A DNA stretch of 64,000 nucleotides from Paulinella micropora (lineage: Eukaryota > Cercozoa > Imbricatea > Euglyphida > Paulinellidae). Positions 23,509 through 36,500 of this stretch are shown piece after piece. Position 1 is the stretch's first letter. Each line of letters opens with the position of its first letter. The notes under the pieces are model-generated. The model saw nothing but the letters and a program-made list of their open reading frames with translations, searched no databases and was not told where the DNA came from. The stretch spans positions 252,001 to 316,000 of the forward strand of contig WBZZ01005803.1 in the NCBI GenBank assembly GCA_019918135.1, read 5' to 3'. Made by a program: the position numbers and the translations under genes.

Positions 23509-25831
23509 GATCTTGATACGGACCACAAGGCAGTATGGGCCGAACTGACGTGGAGCGGCCAGCGCCGGCCAAAGCGGGCTGCGAAACCTTACAGGTCCTT
23601 TCGTGTTGATAAGCTTATTGGTGCTGGTGTCTCGGGTAATGATCACGCTGCGAAGCAAGCGCTGGATTATCTACGCGACAAGTTCGATGACGTATTCCAG
23701 CATTGCCTACAGAAGCTTGGAGTGCATCAGCTGCCTGAGCTTGACCTATCGGGTGGTGCCGACAGCCAACGGGTGGTAGATGACGTCACCGAGCGAGTGG
23801 CGCAGTCCTTCCGAATGGCGGCGCACCGGGTCCTTGGCTCCAGATGTATACGACCCCGTTTCACCAACAATTGGTTCGACGGGGAGCTAAAGGTGCTCAT
23901 TCAGCAGCGCCGGGAGGCCTACGCAGCATACAGGAGGGATGAATCGAATGCGGAAGCCCGTCTGAATTGGCTACGGCTCCGCAAGCAAATTCGGAAGGCA
24001 ACTCGGGCCAAGAAGTCCGCCTCCTTCAAGCAAGTGCAGGAAGAAGCGGTCAAATGTCAACGCGAGCAATCCTCAAAGCGCTTTTGGCTACTCGCGAAGC
24101 GGCTTGGCGGGGCACGCAGAACGAAGGTCTCCGCGCCGGTGCAAAGGGAGGATGGCTCACTGGCGTGTACGCTGCCGGAAAAGGTCGCTCGGTGGGAGGA
24201 ATTTCGGAAAAATTTGGTGAAGCCACGGGAAAATCCGGCAAGTGCGGCTGTTGTGGTGGAGTGCTGTGCAGAAGCAGGCTCGTTGGAGTGGCAGGAAGCC
24301 GAAGCTAAGCGGCAGTTCCACTGGAACGATCGCTTCAGAGATGAGGTGGCCCGGGCTATGAAGGAGCACGAAGTAGGTGAAGACACTTGCGAAGAGCTGG
24401 ACAAGCCGTTCACGCAAGAGGAGGTCCTTGCAAGGCAACGTGCCCTGAATAACCACAAAGCTTGTGGCGAGGACAAAGTGAAGAACGAGATGCTCAAGTA
24501 TGGCGGCGCCTACATCAATGGCTACTTAACGCAGTACTTCAACTGGATTCGAGAAGCCGAGAGGACTCCAAAAGCTTGGGGCAAGGGAATCATCGTCAAT
24601 ATCCCCAAGGGTGGGGATCCTACGGATCCTGACAACTGGAGGGATATCTCGATTATTAGTTGCCTTGGTAAGCTGTATCTGTCCTTATTAGCTACTCGTC
24701 TAACGCTCTTCGTGGATGGCCCGGATAAGCTACGTCCAGAGCAGGGAGGCTTCCGCCCGGGGCGTCGCACTACGGATCAGGTCTTTACCCTTTGGCAGAG
24801 GTTGAAGGGGCGTCAGCAGCAGAAGCGGGAGTCGTATGTCCTGTTCGTCGATCTACGCAAGGCTTTCCCGTCTGTTTGGAGAGATGGCCTATTTGAGAGG
24901 CTCTGGAAGCTGGGTGTAAGGGGCAAGTTCTGGCGCACGCTACGCAGGTGCTACGAGCAGACTTCGTCGCAAGTGCTAGTTGATGGAGCACTCACCCCCG
25001 AAGTACTGGAGGGTGTAGGCGTCCAACAGGGTTCCCCTCTCTCTCCCACACTCTCCAACGTCTTTATGGATGAGCTGTGTGATCGGCTGGCGAGTGCCCT
25101 CAAGATCACGGATGTGAAGCGGCTGAACGACATCAAGGCACTTCTATACGCGGACGACGTGGCCCTCATCGCTCACAGTCGCACCGAGCTCCAGAAGATG
25201 GTCAATGTTGTGGCCAAGTTCGCGGAAGATTACCGGCTGGAAGTCAACGTGAAGCCCGGCAAGACGGAAATCATGCCCGTTTACACGTCGAGCAAGGCGA
25301 AACGACCAAGTATCAGGGAGCGAGGTGAGCCCGTGGTGTGGTTTCGCGGCCAGAAGCTTTGTGTCACCAGTCAGTACAAGTACCTGGGAGTGGTTATCAC
25401 CGACGACCTGAAGTGGAAGGAGCAGGCCCTGCGGGCTACGCGTGTCACTGAAGTCGCCACCGCAGGTTGGTACTCTTTGTGGTGTGCAGGTGAGATACAA
25501 GCTAGGTATCGTCTCATGTGCTGGAATCAACTTGTGGGAGCCAAGCTGAAGTACGCCTTCGATGTCTGGCGTGCCCCCGTATCGCAGCTCACCAAGCTGG
25601 AGGCAGCAATGCTGCGCCCCATGAGGATGATTCTCGGCATCAGCCCTAAGACAAGCAAGTGGATTACACTCTTTCTGGCGCGCTCTTTGAGTGCGGAGCG
25701 TTTGCGGCGGGCGGCGCAACTGAAGTTCTATGGACGGCTGCGTGTTCTACCGGAGAAGCGATTTCCTGTCATCGCATCTCAAGTCAAATCCGACTGGACT
25801 GCGGAGGCCGAAGGCGCTATCAGGGACTCAA

Positions 25832-25833
<2 letters not shown>
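23509..25833 (+). mobile_element. LINE copy B: endonuclease end plus complete RT domain
   Basis: The open frame covers the end of an APE-type endonuclease (LDTDHKAVWAEL near 23,512), a basic linker, then RT: GFRPGRRTTDQVF, YVLFVDLRKAF, GVQQGSPLSPTLSNVF, LYADDVALIAHS (catalytic YADD) and KYLGVVITDDLKW. The frame is intact through RDSM at 25,833, where the sequence switches to (AAT)n, so the C-terminal zinc-ribbon part is absent. The first ~60 codons of the annotated frame upstream (23,332-23,508) are antisense of copy A. It probably belongs to an APE-type clade; I do not assign the clade. Confidence 0.88.
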
Positions 25834-25879
<46 letters not shown>

Positions 25880-26051
25880 GTGTATCTCCTGCCAATTGCT
25901 GAGCCAAAAGGCCATGTGCATCCAGTCCTCCATTCCATAAGGAAAGTCTCCACACCAATCGGTGGAATAAAGGAAGTGACGGCATAGAACATTACTCTAG
26001 GAGCTTTATACCAATCAGCCCATGGAAAGGACCGATGGCCTATGTACTCCC

Positions 26052-26052
<1 letters not shown>
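25880..26052 (-). mobile_element. SINE-B copy: ~173-bp ATT-tailed retroposon
   Basis: On the minus strand it runs from AGGGAGTACATAGGCC to GGCAGGAGATACAC and then (ATT)n. Other copies lie at 29,945-30,117 and 54,739-54,910. No clear box A/box B pair is seen, so its promoter type is open. Confidence 0.65.
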
Positions 26053-26089
<37 letters not shown>

Positions 26090-26358
26090 GTGCCTCTCTG
26101 TCAATGGCTGATGCATTTCTGCACATGCGCCTCCATCGTCTCACCCGTGAGGGGAGTACGAAGAATTGACGATAAGCTCTAATGACACCCCCGCAAGGGC
26201 AGTTCCAACACTTCCAGACGGGCCGGTATGTTCAATGAAAATACTGGTCCAGAAATAGACCGGTATGTTCAATGAAAATACTGGTGGCACCGACGGGAAT
26301 CGAACTGGCGACAGGGCTCAGATGGTAGAACTTGACCACTGGGCTATCACGGTGTCCA
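26090..26358 (-). mobile_element. SINE-A copy in the central region
   Basis: Full tRNA-like head (box A TAGCCCAGTGG, box B AGTTCGATTCC) and body. It carries the variant CTATTTCTGG inside the duplicated segment, also found at 29,725, so the two are copies of one another. Confidence 0.85.
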
Positions 26359-26732
<374 letters not shown>

Positions 26733-26897
26733 GTGCTTCTCTGTCAATGGCTGATGCATTTCTGCACATGCGCCTCCATCGTCTCACCCGTGAGGGGAGT
26801 ACGAAGAATTGACGATAAGCTCTAATGACACCCCCGCAAGGGCAGTTCCAACACTTCCAGACGGGCCGGTATGTTCAATGAAAATACTGGTCCAGAA
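26733..26897 (-). mobile_element. SINE-A, head missing
   Basis: The 3' body and tail are present, but the tRNA-like head is replaced by (AAT)n and then (ACT)n, a 5' truncation. Confidence 0.7.
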
Positions 26898-26928
<31 letters not shown>

Positions 26929-26992
<64 letters not shown>

Positions 26993-27011
26993 CTACTACT
27001 ACTACTACTAC
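26929..27011. repeat. (ACT)n microsatellite
   Basis: About 27 repeats of ACT with one interruption, directly following (AAT)n. Confidence 0.95.
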
Positions 27012-27139
27012 CAGGGAAGGCTTTTTACCGGTTTGTTTATACAATAAAAGAATATATTTATTGATGCCTATCCTTTACTGTCTCAAACCAATTCCAACAA
27101 CTTCCGAGTCGCCAATAACCCAATCTTCTGAGCTTATAT

Positions 27140-27240
27140 AAATTGATGATTGGTAATTACTATCACCCGGTCACTCACGGACCTAATACCTTAATGCACT
27201 CCGGGTTGCTGAGAGACTCCGTCAGAAGTCGCGACGTCTA
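27140..27240 (-). mobile_element. LTR-like fossil fragment
   Basis: About 100 bp (around CCCGGTCACTCACGGACC and GTTGCTGAGAGACT) match the reverse complement of about 47,580-47,690 at roughly 80-85% by eye. No coding part accompanies it here. I read it as an old remnant of a long terminal repeat or similar non-coding part of the element near 47 kb; the family is uncertain. Confidence 0.4.
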
Positions 27241-27254
27241 ATCGACACACTTTC

Positions 27255-28260
27255 GCAACTGATGTGGGACAAGCGAGAGGCAGGCAGCGATCTTACTGAT
27301 GGCCTGCGAGTCATCCTAAGACAAGTCTTTGGAACTAAGGAGTTCCCAAGATGGGTAGCCCTTGATGATGCGCATTATAATCTGCTTCGGAGAAGGTTGC
27401 TCAGCTGCAACAACCGCCTTCGGTTGTACCGCAGCAAGTTGGTCAGTGGCATGTCCCCTCGCTGCTTCTGTTGTCATGATGATGTCAATGAGTCCCTTGC
27501 GCACTTCTTATGGGATTGCCCCATGCATGAGGGGAGACGTAAGCAGCTGTTGCTGAGTATGCAGAGGCTCGGTGGCATGGCTGTGGGGGCTGCTGAAGGG
27601 GGATGGAGGGAGTGAGGAGGGTGGTGAGGTCGTAGGCGGTGAGGTTGTGGTGGAGGATGTGTTGCTTGGGCGGGAGCGGGAGGGCTCTGTGCGGCAGGGT
27701 TGGGATGATATGTCGCCTGTGGATCAATCACGATTGTTTTGTAAGTTTTTTCAGGGGAAGTCGCGCTTCCGCAGTAACTTTAGGCTTGCTGCGTTGTTAG
27801 GGGTTACAGCGTTGCGTCCCCCTCCAAAGTTGGATGTGTTGTTTGGATCATATGTGTCTGAGTGTTGGTCTGCTAGGGAGGGTAAAAGGGAGGAGCTTGG
27901 GGTGGAGGATGGGGGCGAGGAGGTGATTGACCTCACTGAGGTTCCATCAGCTTCTGTCCCACCCTCTCCCCCAAGTGACGTTGATGTTGCGCGGCGCGGC
28001 CGTCCGCGCAGAGTGGACGTCCTGGCTAGAGAGAGGGGTTCGGGAGCGCAGCGTAGTGTCTCGGAGTTCTTCTCTTCAGCTAACACCCTCGCATCTAGCT
28101 CTTCATGCACTTCACCGCCCCCATCTGCCCCTGCTGTTGCTGTTGCTGCTATGTCTGTTTGGTGTTCTGACAATGCGTTGGGATCGGCTGACCCCGGTGA
28201 CCCAATGGAGGCACATGTCCAGGATCTGGATCTGATGCTATAGTCTGAGGAAGCCTAGCC

Positions 28261-28261
<1 letters not shown>
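27255..28261 (+). mobile_element. LINE copy C: 3' end only
   Basis: This has the same sequence as the 3' part of copy A in opposite orientation: LMWDKREAGSDLTDGL, the CFCC...H....C zinc-ribbon-like motif (about 27,460-27,520), then the overlapping Arg/Glu/Ser-rich ORF ending at 28,243, then (ATT)n. It is part of the giant inverted repeat's right arm. Confidence 0.85.
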
Positions 28262-28296
<35 letters not shown>

Positions 28297-28297
<1 letters not shown>

Positions 28298-28414
28298 TGG
28301 AGCTGCCTTGCGGGGGTGTCAGTAGAGCCTATCGTCAAATCTTCGTACTCCCCTCACGGGTGAGACGATGGAGGCACATGTGCAGAAATGCATTCGCCAT
28401 TGACTGAGAAGCAC
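28297..28414 (+). mobile_element. SINE-A, 5'-truncated copy (right arm)
   Basis: Mirror of 21,227-21,344 in the giant inverted repeat. Confidence 0.75.
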
Positions 28415-28938
<524 letters not shown>

Positions 28939-28968
28939 ATTATTATTATTATTATTGTTATTACTATT

Positions 28969-29010
<42 letters not shown>

Positions 29011-29035
29011 ATTACTATTATTATTATTATTATTA

Positions 29036-29302
29036 TGGACACCGTGATAGCCCAGTGGTCAAGTTCTACCGTCTGGGCCCTGTCGCCAGTTCGATTCCCG
29101 TCGGTGCCACCAGTATTTTCATTGAACATACCGATCCGTCTGGACCAGTATTTTCATTGAACATACCGGCCCGTCTGGAAGTGTTGGAACTGCCCTTGCG
29201 GGGGTGTCATTAGAGCTTATCGTCAATTCTTCGTACTCCCCTCACGGGTGAGACGATGGAGGCGCATGTGCAGAAATGCATCAGCCATTGACAGAGAAAC
29301 AC
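29036..29302 (+). mobile_element. SINE-A copy (right arm)
   Basis: Mirror of 20,344-20,610; tRNA-like head with box A and box B intact. Confidence 0.85.
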
Positions 29303-29363
<61 letters not shown>

Positions 29364-29364
<1 letters not shown>

Positions 29365-29595
29365 GGACACCGTGATAGCCCAGTGGTCAAGTTCTACCAT
29401 CTGGGCCCTGTCGCCAGTTCGATTCCCGTCGGTGCCACCAGTATTTTCATTGAACATACCGGTCCGTCTGGATGTGTTTGAACTGCCCTTGCGGGGGTGT
29501 CATTAGAGCCTATCGTCAATTCTTCGTACTCCCCTCACGGGTGAGACGATGGAGGCGCATGTGCAGATTTGCATCAGCCATTGACAGAGAAGCAC
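29364..29595 (+). mobile_element. SINE-A copy (right arm)
   Basis: Mirror of 20,051-20,282. Confidence 0.85.
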
Positions 29596-29629
<34 letters not shown>

Positions 29630-29898
29630 TGGACACCGTGATAGCCCAGTGGTCAAGTTCTACCATCTGAGCCCTGTCGCCAGTTCGATTCCCGTCGGTG
29701 CCACCAGTATTTTCATTGAACATACCGGTCTATTTCTGGACCAGTATTTTCATTGAACATACCGGCCCGTCTGGAAGTGTTGGAACTGCCCTTGCGGGGG
29801 TGTCATTAGAGCTTATCGTCAATTCTTCGTACTCCCCTCACGGGTGAGACGATGGAGGCGCATGTGCAGAAATGCATCAGCCATTGACAGAGAGGCAC
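29630..29898 (+). mobile_element. SINE-A copy absent from the left arm
   Basis: Full-length, sharing the CTATTTCTGG variant with 26,090-26,358. It has no counterpart in the left arm. Confidence 0.85.
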
Positions 29899-29944
<46 letters not shown>

Positions 29945-29945
<1 letters not shown>

Positions 29946-30117
29946 GGGAGTACATAGGCCATCGGTCCTTTCCATGGGCTGATTGGTATAAAGCTCCTAG
30001 AGTAATGTTCTATGCCGTCACTTCCTTTATTCCACCGATTGGTGTGGAGACTTTCCTTATGGAATGGAGGACTGGATGCACATGGCCTTTTGGCTCAGCA
30101 ATTGGCAGGAGATACAC
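29945..30117 (+). mobile_element. SINE-B copy (right arm)
   Basis: Same unit as 25,880-26,052 in the opposite sense, with (ATT)n on both sides. Contains TTTTGGCTCAG near its 3' end. Confidence 0.65.
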
Positions 30118-30189
<72 letters not shown>

Positions 30190-30849
30190 CGCGAGAGACA
30201 GATAGACATAAAAACATGTGTGTACCAAAAGAAAACCAGAAACCAAGCACTCAACTGCACAGAAAAACAGCAATAAAATATAAAAAACAATACTGTCTTG
30301 ACATGTCACCCACCTACACATTCTATCATGCTAATCGCAAAAACGTGTTCATCCAATATCACAAACAAAAACACACACTCGATACAGGTGATATGATGAT
30401 GGAAACTAATACCAAGACACAACTTTTCATACAACAAGCAAGACGAAAAAATCCATACACACGCATAGATACTGGCAGACCAGAGAAACAGCGTAAACAG
30501 TGAATAAACATTATAACACTCGACCTGATGATGTACACTGCTTATTTACAGAAAACCCGCACAAACCAAGCACAAAAACCGACAACAACAACGCACAGTC
30601 CTCTAACTTTTCGACACATTTTACTTGTGAACATATGAAAAACTCATTTTTTTAAAGATAAAAAGCGCAGTCACGCCTACGAAGCATGTCTATTCGTTTC
30701 CAATCATCACCATGCATCCACAGCAGCCAGAGACTGCAATCTCGAAAGTAGCTTCAACCACCGGTTGAAAATTTTGGTGGCTGAAATCGAAAAGATGCGT
30801 TGAAATGTGGGCGAAACGTGGGTGATACGGGGAAATTACCCCTTAGTGG

Positions 30850-31223
30850 AGCGGAAAAAGGGTCTGGGAGATTAGCTCTGGGAAATACGGTTATTTGTTG
30901 CTCTTTCTTGGAAGGAAGGTAAGGGCTGGGTTTCTTGCTCTAGGGCAAGGGGCGTTGGCCGGTGTAAAAAGCAGGAGAAAAGAAAAGTTGTGTAGTTTGG
31001 TGAGAAATGAAGAGTTGTGAGTTGAGGGTGTTAGGGTGGGTTGGGGCTGGCTTGCGTGGGTTTGCAGGGTTGGGGGAGGGGCAGGGCTGGTGGAAGGGAT
31101 GTGGACAAGTTGTAAGGAGGGGTCGGTGTGCAGAGGAGGCAAGAAACCGGGGTTTCGGGTGCCCTTGGGGTTTGGTGTAGGTCTGTGGCAGCTGGTGGGG
31201 ACAATGTTGGCTGTGCTACTTGT
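30850..31223. other. G-rich flank, no gene seen
   Basis: Unique-looking, G-rich sequence between the giant inverted repeat and the (ATGT)n array. The ORFs here have biased composition and no recognisable domain. Confidence 0.4.
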
Positions 31224-32315
31224 GCAATGTATGTATTATGTATGTATGACATATGTATGTACATATGTATGTATGTATGTATGTATGTATGAGTATGTAT
31301 GTGTATGTATGTGTATGTATGTGTATGTATGTGTATGTATGTATGTATGTATGTATGTATGTATGTATGTATGTGTATGTACGTATGTATGTATGTATGT
31401 ACATACATACTATGTATGTATGTACATATGTATGCATGCATGCATGTATGTATGAATGCATGTATGCATGCATGTATGTATGTATGTATGTAAGTCTTGT
31501 GTGTATGTGTATGTATGTATGTATGTATGTATGCATGCATGCATGCATGTATGTATGTATGTATATTATGTGTATGTACATATGTATGTATGTATGTATG
31601 TGTGTATGTATGTATGCATGCATGCATGCATGCATGCATGTATGTATGTATGTGTGTATGTATGTATGTATGTATGCGTGTGCATGTGTGTGTGTGTGTG
31701 TGTGTGTCTATGTATGTATGTATGTGTATGTATGTGTATGTATGTGTATGTATGTGTATGTATGTGTATGTATGTATGTATGTATGCATGCATGCATGCA
31801 TTCATGGTATGTATGTATGTATGTATGTATGTATGCATGTATGCATGTATGCATGTATGTAATGCATGCATGCATGCAGGCATGCATGCATGTATGTATG
31901 TATGTATGTACGTATGTATGTATGTATGTATGTATGTATGTATGTATGTATGCATGTATGTATGCATGTGTATGTATGTATGTATGTATGTATGTGTATG
32001 ATGTATGTGTATGATGTGTGTGTATGTATGTATGTATGTATGCATGCATGCATGCATGCATGCATGTATGTATGTATGTATGTACATATATGTATGTATG
32101 TATGTGTATGTATGTGTATGTATGTATGTAATACTATGTATGTATGTATGTATGTATGTATGTATTTATGTTGTATGTATGTAGGTAGGTATGTAGGTAT
32201 GTATGTATGTATGTATGTATGTATGCATGTATGCATGTATGCATGCATGTATGCATGCATGCATTCATACATGCATGCATGCATGTATGCCACGGTATGT
32301 ATGTATGTATGTAAA
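31224..32315. repeat. (ATGT)n / (ATGC)n microsatellite array, ~1.1 kb
   Basis: Tetranucleotide repeat with interspersed ATGC and GTGT variants; open in several frames on both strands only because no stop codon occurs in the repeat. Confidence 0.97.
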
Positions 32316-32609
32316 TGCGACACTGATGTCATTCAACTATTATTTTATGATTATTAAATTATTCGATATTAATCAAGATTATGGACCAAAAAAAAAACAA
32401 AAAAAATCAATATTAATCAGCCAATATAAATCCAGGCAATATTATTGTAATCAACCGTCTTATGATGTTAATCAATATTAATCAATGGATGATTAATCAA
32501 TATCACTCCATCAAGATCATAAGAACTTGAGTTCAACTTGAATCAATATTAATCAATATTTATCAACATAATCAAGTTATGACGGTGGCAGTCACCGTTG
32601 ATAATACTA

Positions 32610-33005
32610 GAAAACGGAACTTATCATAATGAAGTAACGGAACTAAAAATAGATGTAAAAACTTCAAGAAAATTAACACAATATCATAGTAATAATTCGG
32701 TCCGGTACGGTATTCACATGATTCTGGATCATACCGATAATCAATTTATGCTCTTATTCAATAAAAATTATTAAACTTGCGAGTAGTATTATATCATATA
32801 TATTAACTTGAGTCAATACTATTCAATACTATTCAATATTATGCAACATTGAACTTATTCAATATTATTCAGTTAGTGTTATTCAATTATCGGAATGAAT
32901 ACCGTACCTGACCGAAACTTTAATATTGTGTTAAACTTTCTTCAAGTTTTTACTTCAAGTTTACACTTCTATTTTTAGTTCCGTTACTCCATATTTCCGT
33001 TTATT
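32610..33005. repeat. Fold-back repeat with ~110-bp arms (MITE-like)
   Basis: The left arm (about 32,612-32,728) and right arm (about 32,893-33,003) are inverted copies at around 80%, sharing AACGGAACTAAAAATAGA, TTAACACAATAT and GGTACGGTATTCA. The ~165-bp centre is AT-rich. No coding sequence. The two arms make a long hairpin, as in a fold-back or MITE element. Flanks 32,316-32,610 are AT-rich with repeated AATATTAATCA. Confidence 0.75.
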
Positions 33006-33534
33006 TATCAACTGTCATAGCTTGTAGTTGTTAAGTTTTCAACTGATTAACATTTCCCCTTTAACTGTTAGCTTTTTAGATAATGTTGACTATTGCCTTT
33101 TTTCCCCATATCCAAACTTTTATTCCTTTGACCGCTTTTTCCGGTCACCAGTCATAATTACGGACAAGTAAAATAGGCAACTCACCAAGCCGCTTGGAAG
33201 TGGCATTTAGTTTTATTTTTTTCCCAGACTGACTTGAATTTTTCCAACTGCTACACAACTCGTGATTTCACTTGAAATCTTCTCGTTAGTTCTCAGAATT
33301 TGCATTGTTTCGTAAAGGGACAAGTAGTCTGTCAAGTAAGCGTACTAAATAAACTGGAATCGACCATCCCAGCGTATTTTGGTACCTTCCCAGTGTTCTC
33401 GGAAGTATTTTGAGATCAAATCATCGGACAGCCGTGTGTGTATTCATTTGAATGCCGGTTGGTAATTTCCTCACAGGAGGGTAGTCAAGACTTACAATTC
33501 GAATTTCTCTATTTTTCGGAAGAGTCACACTGAG

Positions 33535-36500
33535 TGTGTGCTGTGCACAGCTCGAATTGGGGAACACCTACCTGCTTTTGGAAACACCAACAGCGAGCAA
33601 GCTCAAGGTCAGCCATGCACACCCACACAGGGCAGCTAGTTCACCTGTCTTTGAGTGGCCGGTCATGGGGGACCGTTGGGCATGCTCACCACACGCAGAA
33701 AGGCGAGCGTGCCCTATGTATTCACGTTCTGTTCAAGTCTGTTCAAGTTCATTGCATACAAAGCGCAGTCCCTCAGCCAAGACCATCGAAGTAGCAATCA
33801 TCCCACAAGGTCTCCTTTGCAAATTCCAGACCTGTTTGCTACACGGTGGGTCTTTTACGTTCAGGTGCGTTGAAATGAGTCTTCCAGCCTCTTTTCCACG
33901 CCCCAATTACGACCTGGTCTCCAAGGAAGTCTATTACCGCGAGGAATGTCTCAACGTTTTTCGGACTCTACGTACTACTCTCAAGGTCTCCTTCATGGAC
34001 ACTTACCGCAAGGCCCTCAAGGATGGCTCTGCAAAGAAGCTCTCTCCCCAGACGGATGAAACCAGCCGTGCCCACTTCATCAAGGTAGTCCTCACGACAT
34101 TAGAGAAAGACCTTTGCCCCCTCCTAGCGAAAGCAGTGAAGGATGGCCTTCTCAATCTTGAGGAGGAGCCTTTTATTCCTATGCAGCCCCTTGAGCAGAT
34201 GGTGGATTAATGGCTTGACCCCTCTGCATTCCACAAGTGGACCTCTTTTAAGGGTGAGAGAGATTTGGCTATTAGCCGCTACAACGACCTCGCGAAAAAG
34301 GTTGGTTGGGTTCAAACCCCGGATTACGTCCCCAGCTCTTTACGCTACGTGACGGGCCATGCCCACGGGCATGGTGGCTCCTACCATGGGGTTAGCTCGT
34401 CCTCCGCCGGCAGCTGCGACGGCGGGTACGACCACGACTACGACGACAACTGGATTGCCAGCATCGTCATCGTCCTCGTCGTCGTCGTCCTCGTCATCGT
34501 CGTTGTCGGCAGCTCCGATGCTACGTCCCCTGTCTGCCCCTACTCCGACGAGGTTTACCTCACCAGGCTTCCCACGAGGCGGTGGACCCCTCCCACCCTT
34601 TGCAAGCCGAGGCTTCCGCCCTCCGGCAAGCAGTTTAGGTCCTGCAGGCGGGTCCGAGGCACAACGAGCTCTATTTAGCCGACCACCATCGGGATCCGAG
34701 GGATTACTCTCCCCGCAGGCGTCAACCTATGGCCCATTTCCGACGTTTTCTCGTCTAAGCCCTGGCTATCCGGGTTCATTTTCTTCCCCTCAGACCTTTC
34801 GGTCCGAGGATAGTGGTACCCTTTTCGTATCTCCATACGGGGGACCGACAGGCCGGTGGCATAGTCGAAGAAGAAGAGGAAGTGGGGACACGACCTCAGT
34901 TTTCTTTCTCGTCCGATCGAGGGGAGGAAGAGGCTGAACGTAAAAGCGTCAACCCCTCTGTTCGACCCCGGACAGTAACCTTCGCAAGGACGTCCCTGTC
35001 GGCCGAGGAGGGCGACAGTGACGAACAGGTAGAGGATCTCGGCACTCTTCCCACATCCGCCGAGATCAAGTCTGGTAGTACGGCCCCCGAAGCAGAGGCG
35101 ACCGCTGTTGTCCCAGCGACCGAAGTAGAGGCAGCCGCTCCTGTTGCCCCAACGACTGGAGCGGAGGCTACCATCCCACCCGCTGGTAATGCGGCGGCCG
35201 GTTTATCCTCTACTAGTCGAGAGCAATCTTCATCAAGTAGCTCTTCGGATATCGTGTCGTCACGTACCCGTAGTGGTGCACGTAACAACACCGTCCTTAT
35301 GATGGTCGCACCTGCAGAGTCCGCCACTGAACGATACCAACGTCGATTACGAGAGATTAGGAAGCTTAAGTTCGATCAGGTAACCTTGGGTTACACGTTG
35401 CGCTTTTTTCTCTCTAACCTAACTCTTTTCATGACCCATTCAGAAGCAGAGTTTTTTCTCAACGCGTGGTCAGCAAGGATCTCTTTCCAGGATCCCTACG
35501 TGAATTCCCTGCAGCTTTTACCATGGGTTTGGTTGGACTAACTCACGATGAGTTTAGCTACTTTTATCACGCGCTTGCAGAAGCTTTTCAGGCAACTGAA
35601 GAACGAAGGCCTAGTGGCCGAGGAAGCCCATAAGTATGAGGTAGCCCGGCGATGTGTCTCACCCATGGAGATACAACACATAGAGTCTTTGCAAGAGGAA
35701 CGAAAAAAGAGAAGTATCCTACCGACGCGTACGTTGGAGGAGTTGAAGCATCTCATCCTCAAGGCCAACCCACGTACCATGACGGATTGGGACCCCAAGA
35801 TGATCCTGACGGCCCCGGACTCCGACTCCACTCGACGCCCCCCTCGTAAGAAGAGGACCAAGCAGAGTACCAGGAAGACGAGGACCAAGTGGCCCCGCGA
35901 CATCCCTTCGGGAAGCCAACTGCAAGTCGTGGAGAAGCAAGCTCCGGCGGCCCATTCGCAGAAAAAGCCCCAGTCTGGCCCGAAACCAAACCAACGGCGT
36001 AATGCTAGTTTGATTGGCGGGCGTATGTCAACTAGGACTGATGGCTTTTCTGGAGCCAACGCGATCCCGATCACCAAGCCGACCCAGTGGACGAAGGATC
36101 CCTCCAAGGAGAATCGCGCCCCGCAAATCAAGAGCTCCGAGCCCTGCTCCTACTGTCAACACTTCGGCAAGGTCGATAAACCAAACCATACACTAGAAGT
36201 TTGTAGGACACGTATGCGCGACTTGGAGAAGGGGATCAACTCTCACTGGTGCCCTCCGCGGACCCAGAAGCAACGCTCCGGTCCCGGCTATCCCGGGAAG
36301 CAACAGCTGTCCGGCTCCTTTCCCGGACAGCATCTGTCTAAGAAGCAGCAGCCGACACGTCGCGGAAAAGAACGCAAGGAGGCCTCGACGCCGACGGTGA
36401 TGACCGCACAGGCAACGGTAGACGACCCTGACCAGGTAAGTCCCCGAAAAGTATTGGACGCTGAGATCGACACGGCTCTCGAATGCCGCTATGTCGTTCC

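Noticed and set aside
31036-32357. Long ORFs rich in MYVC or HTYI repeats on both strands
   Set aside because: They are translations of the (ATGT)n/(ATGC)n array, open in many frames because the repeat lacks stops in them.
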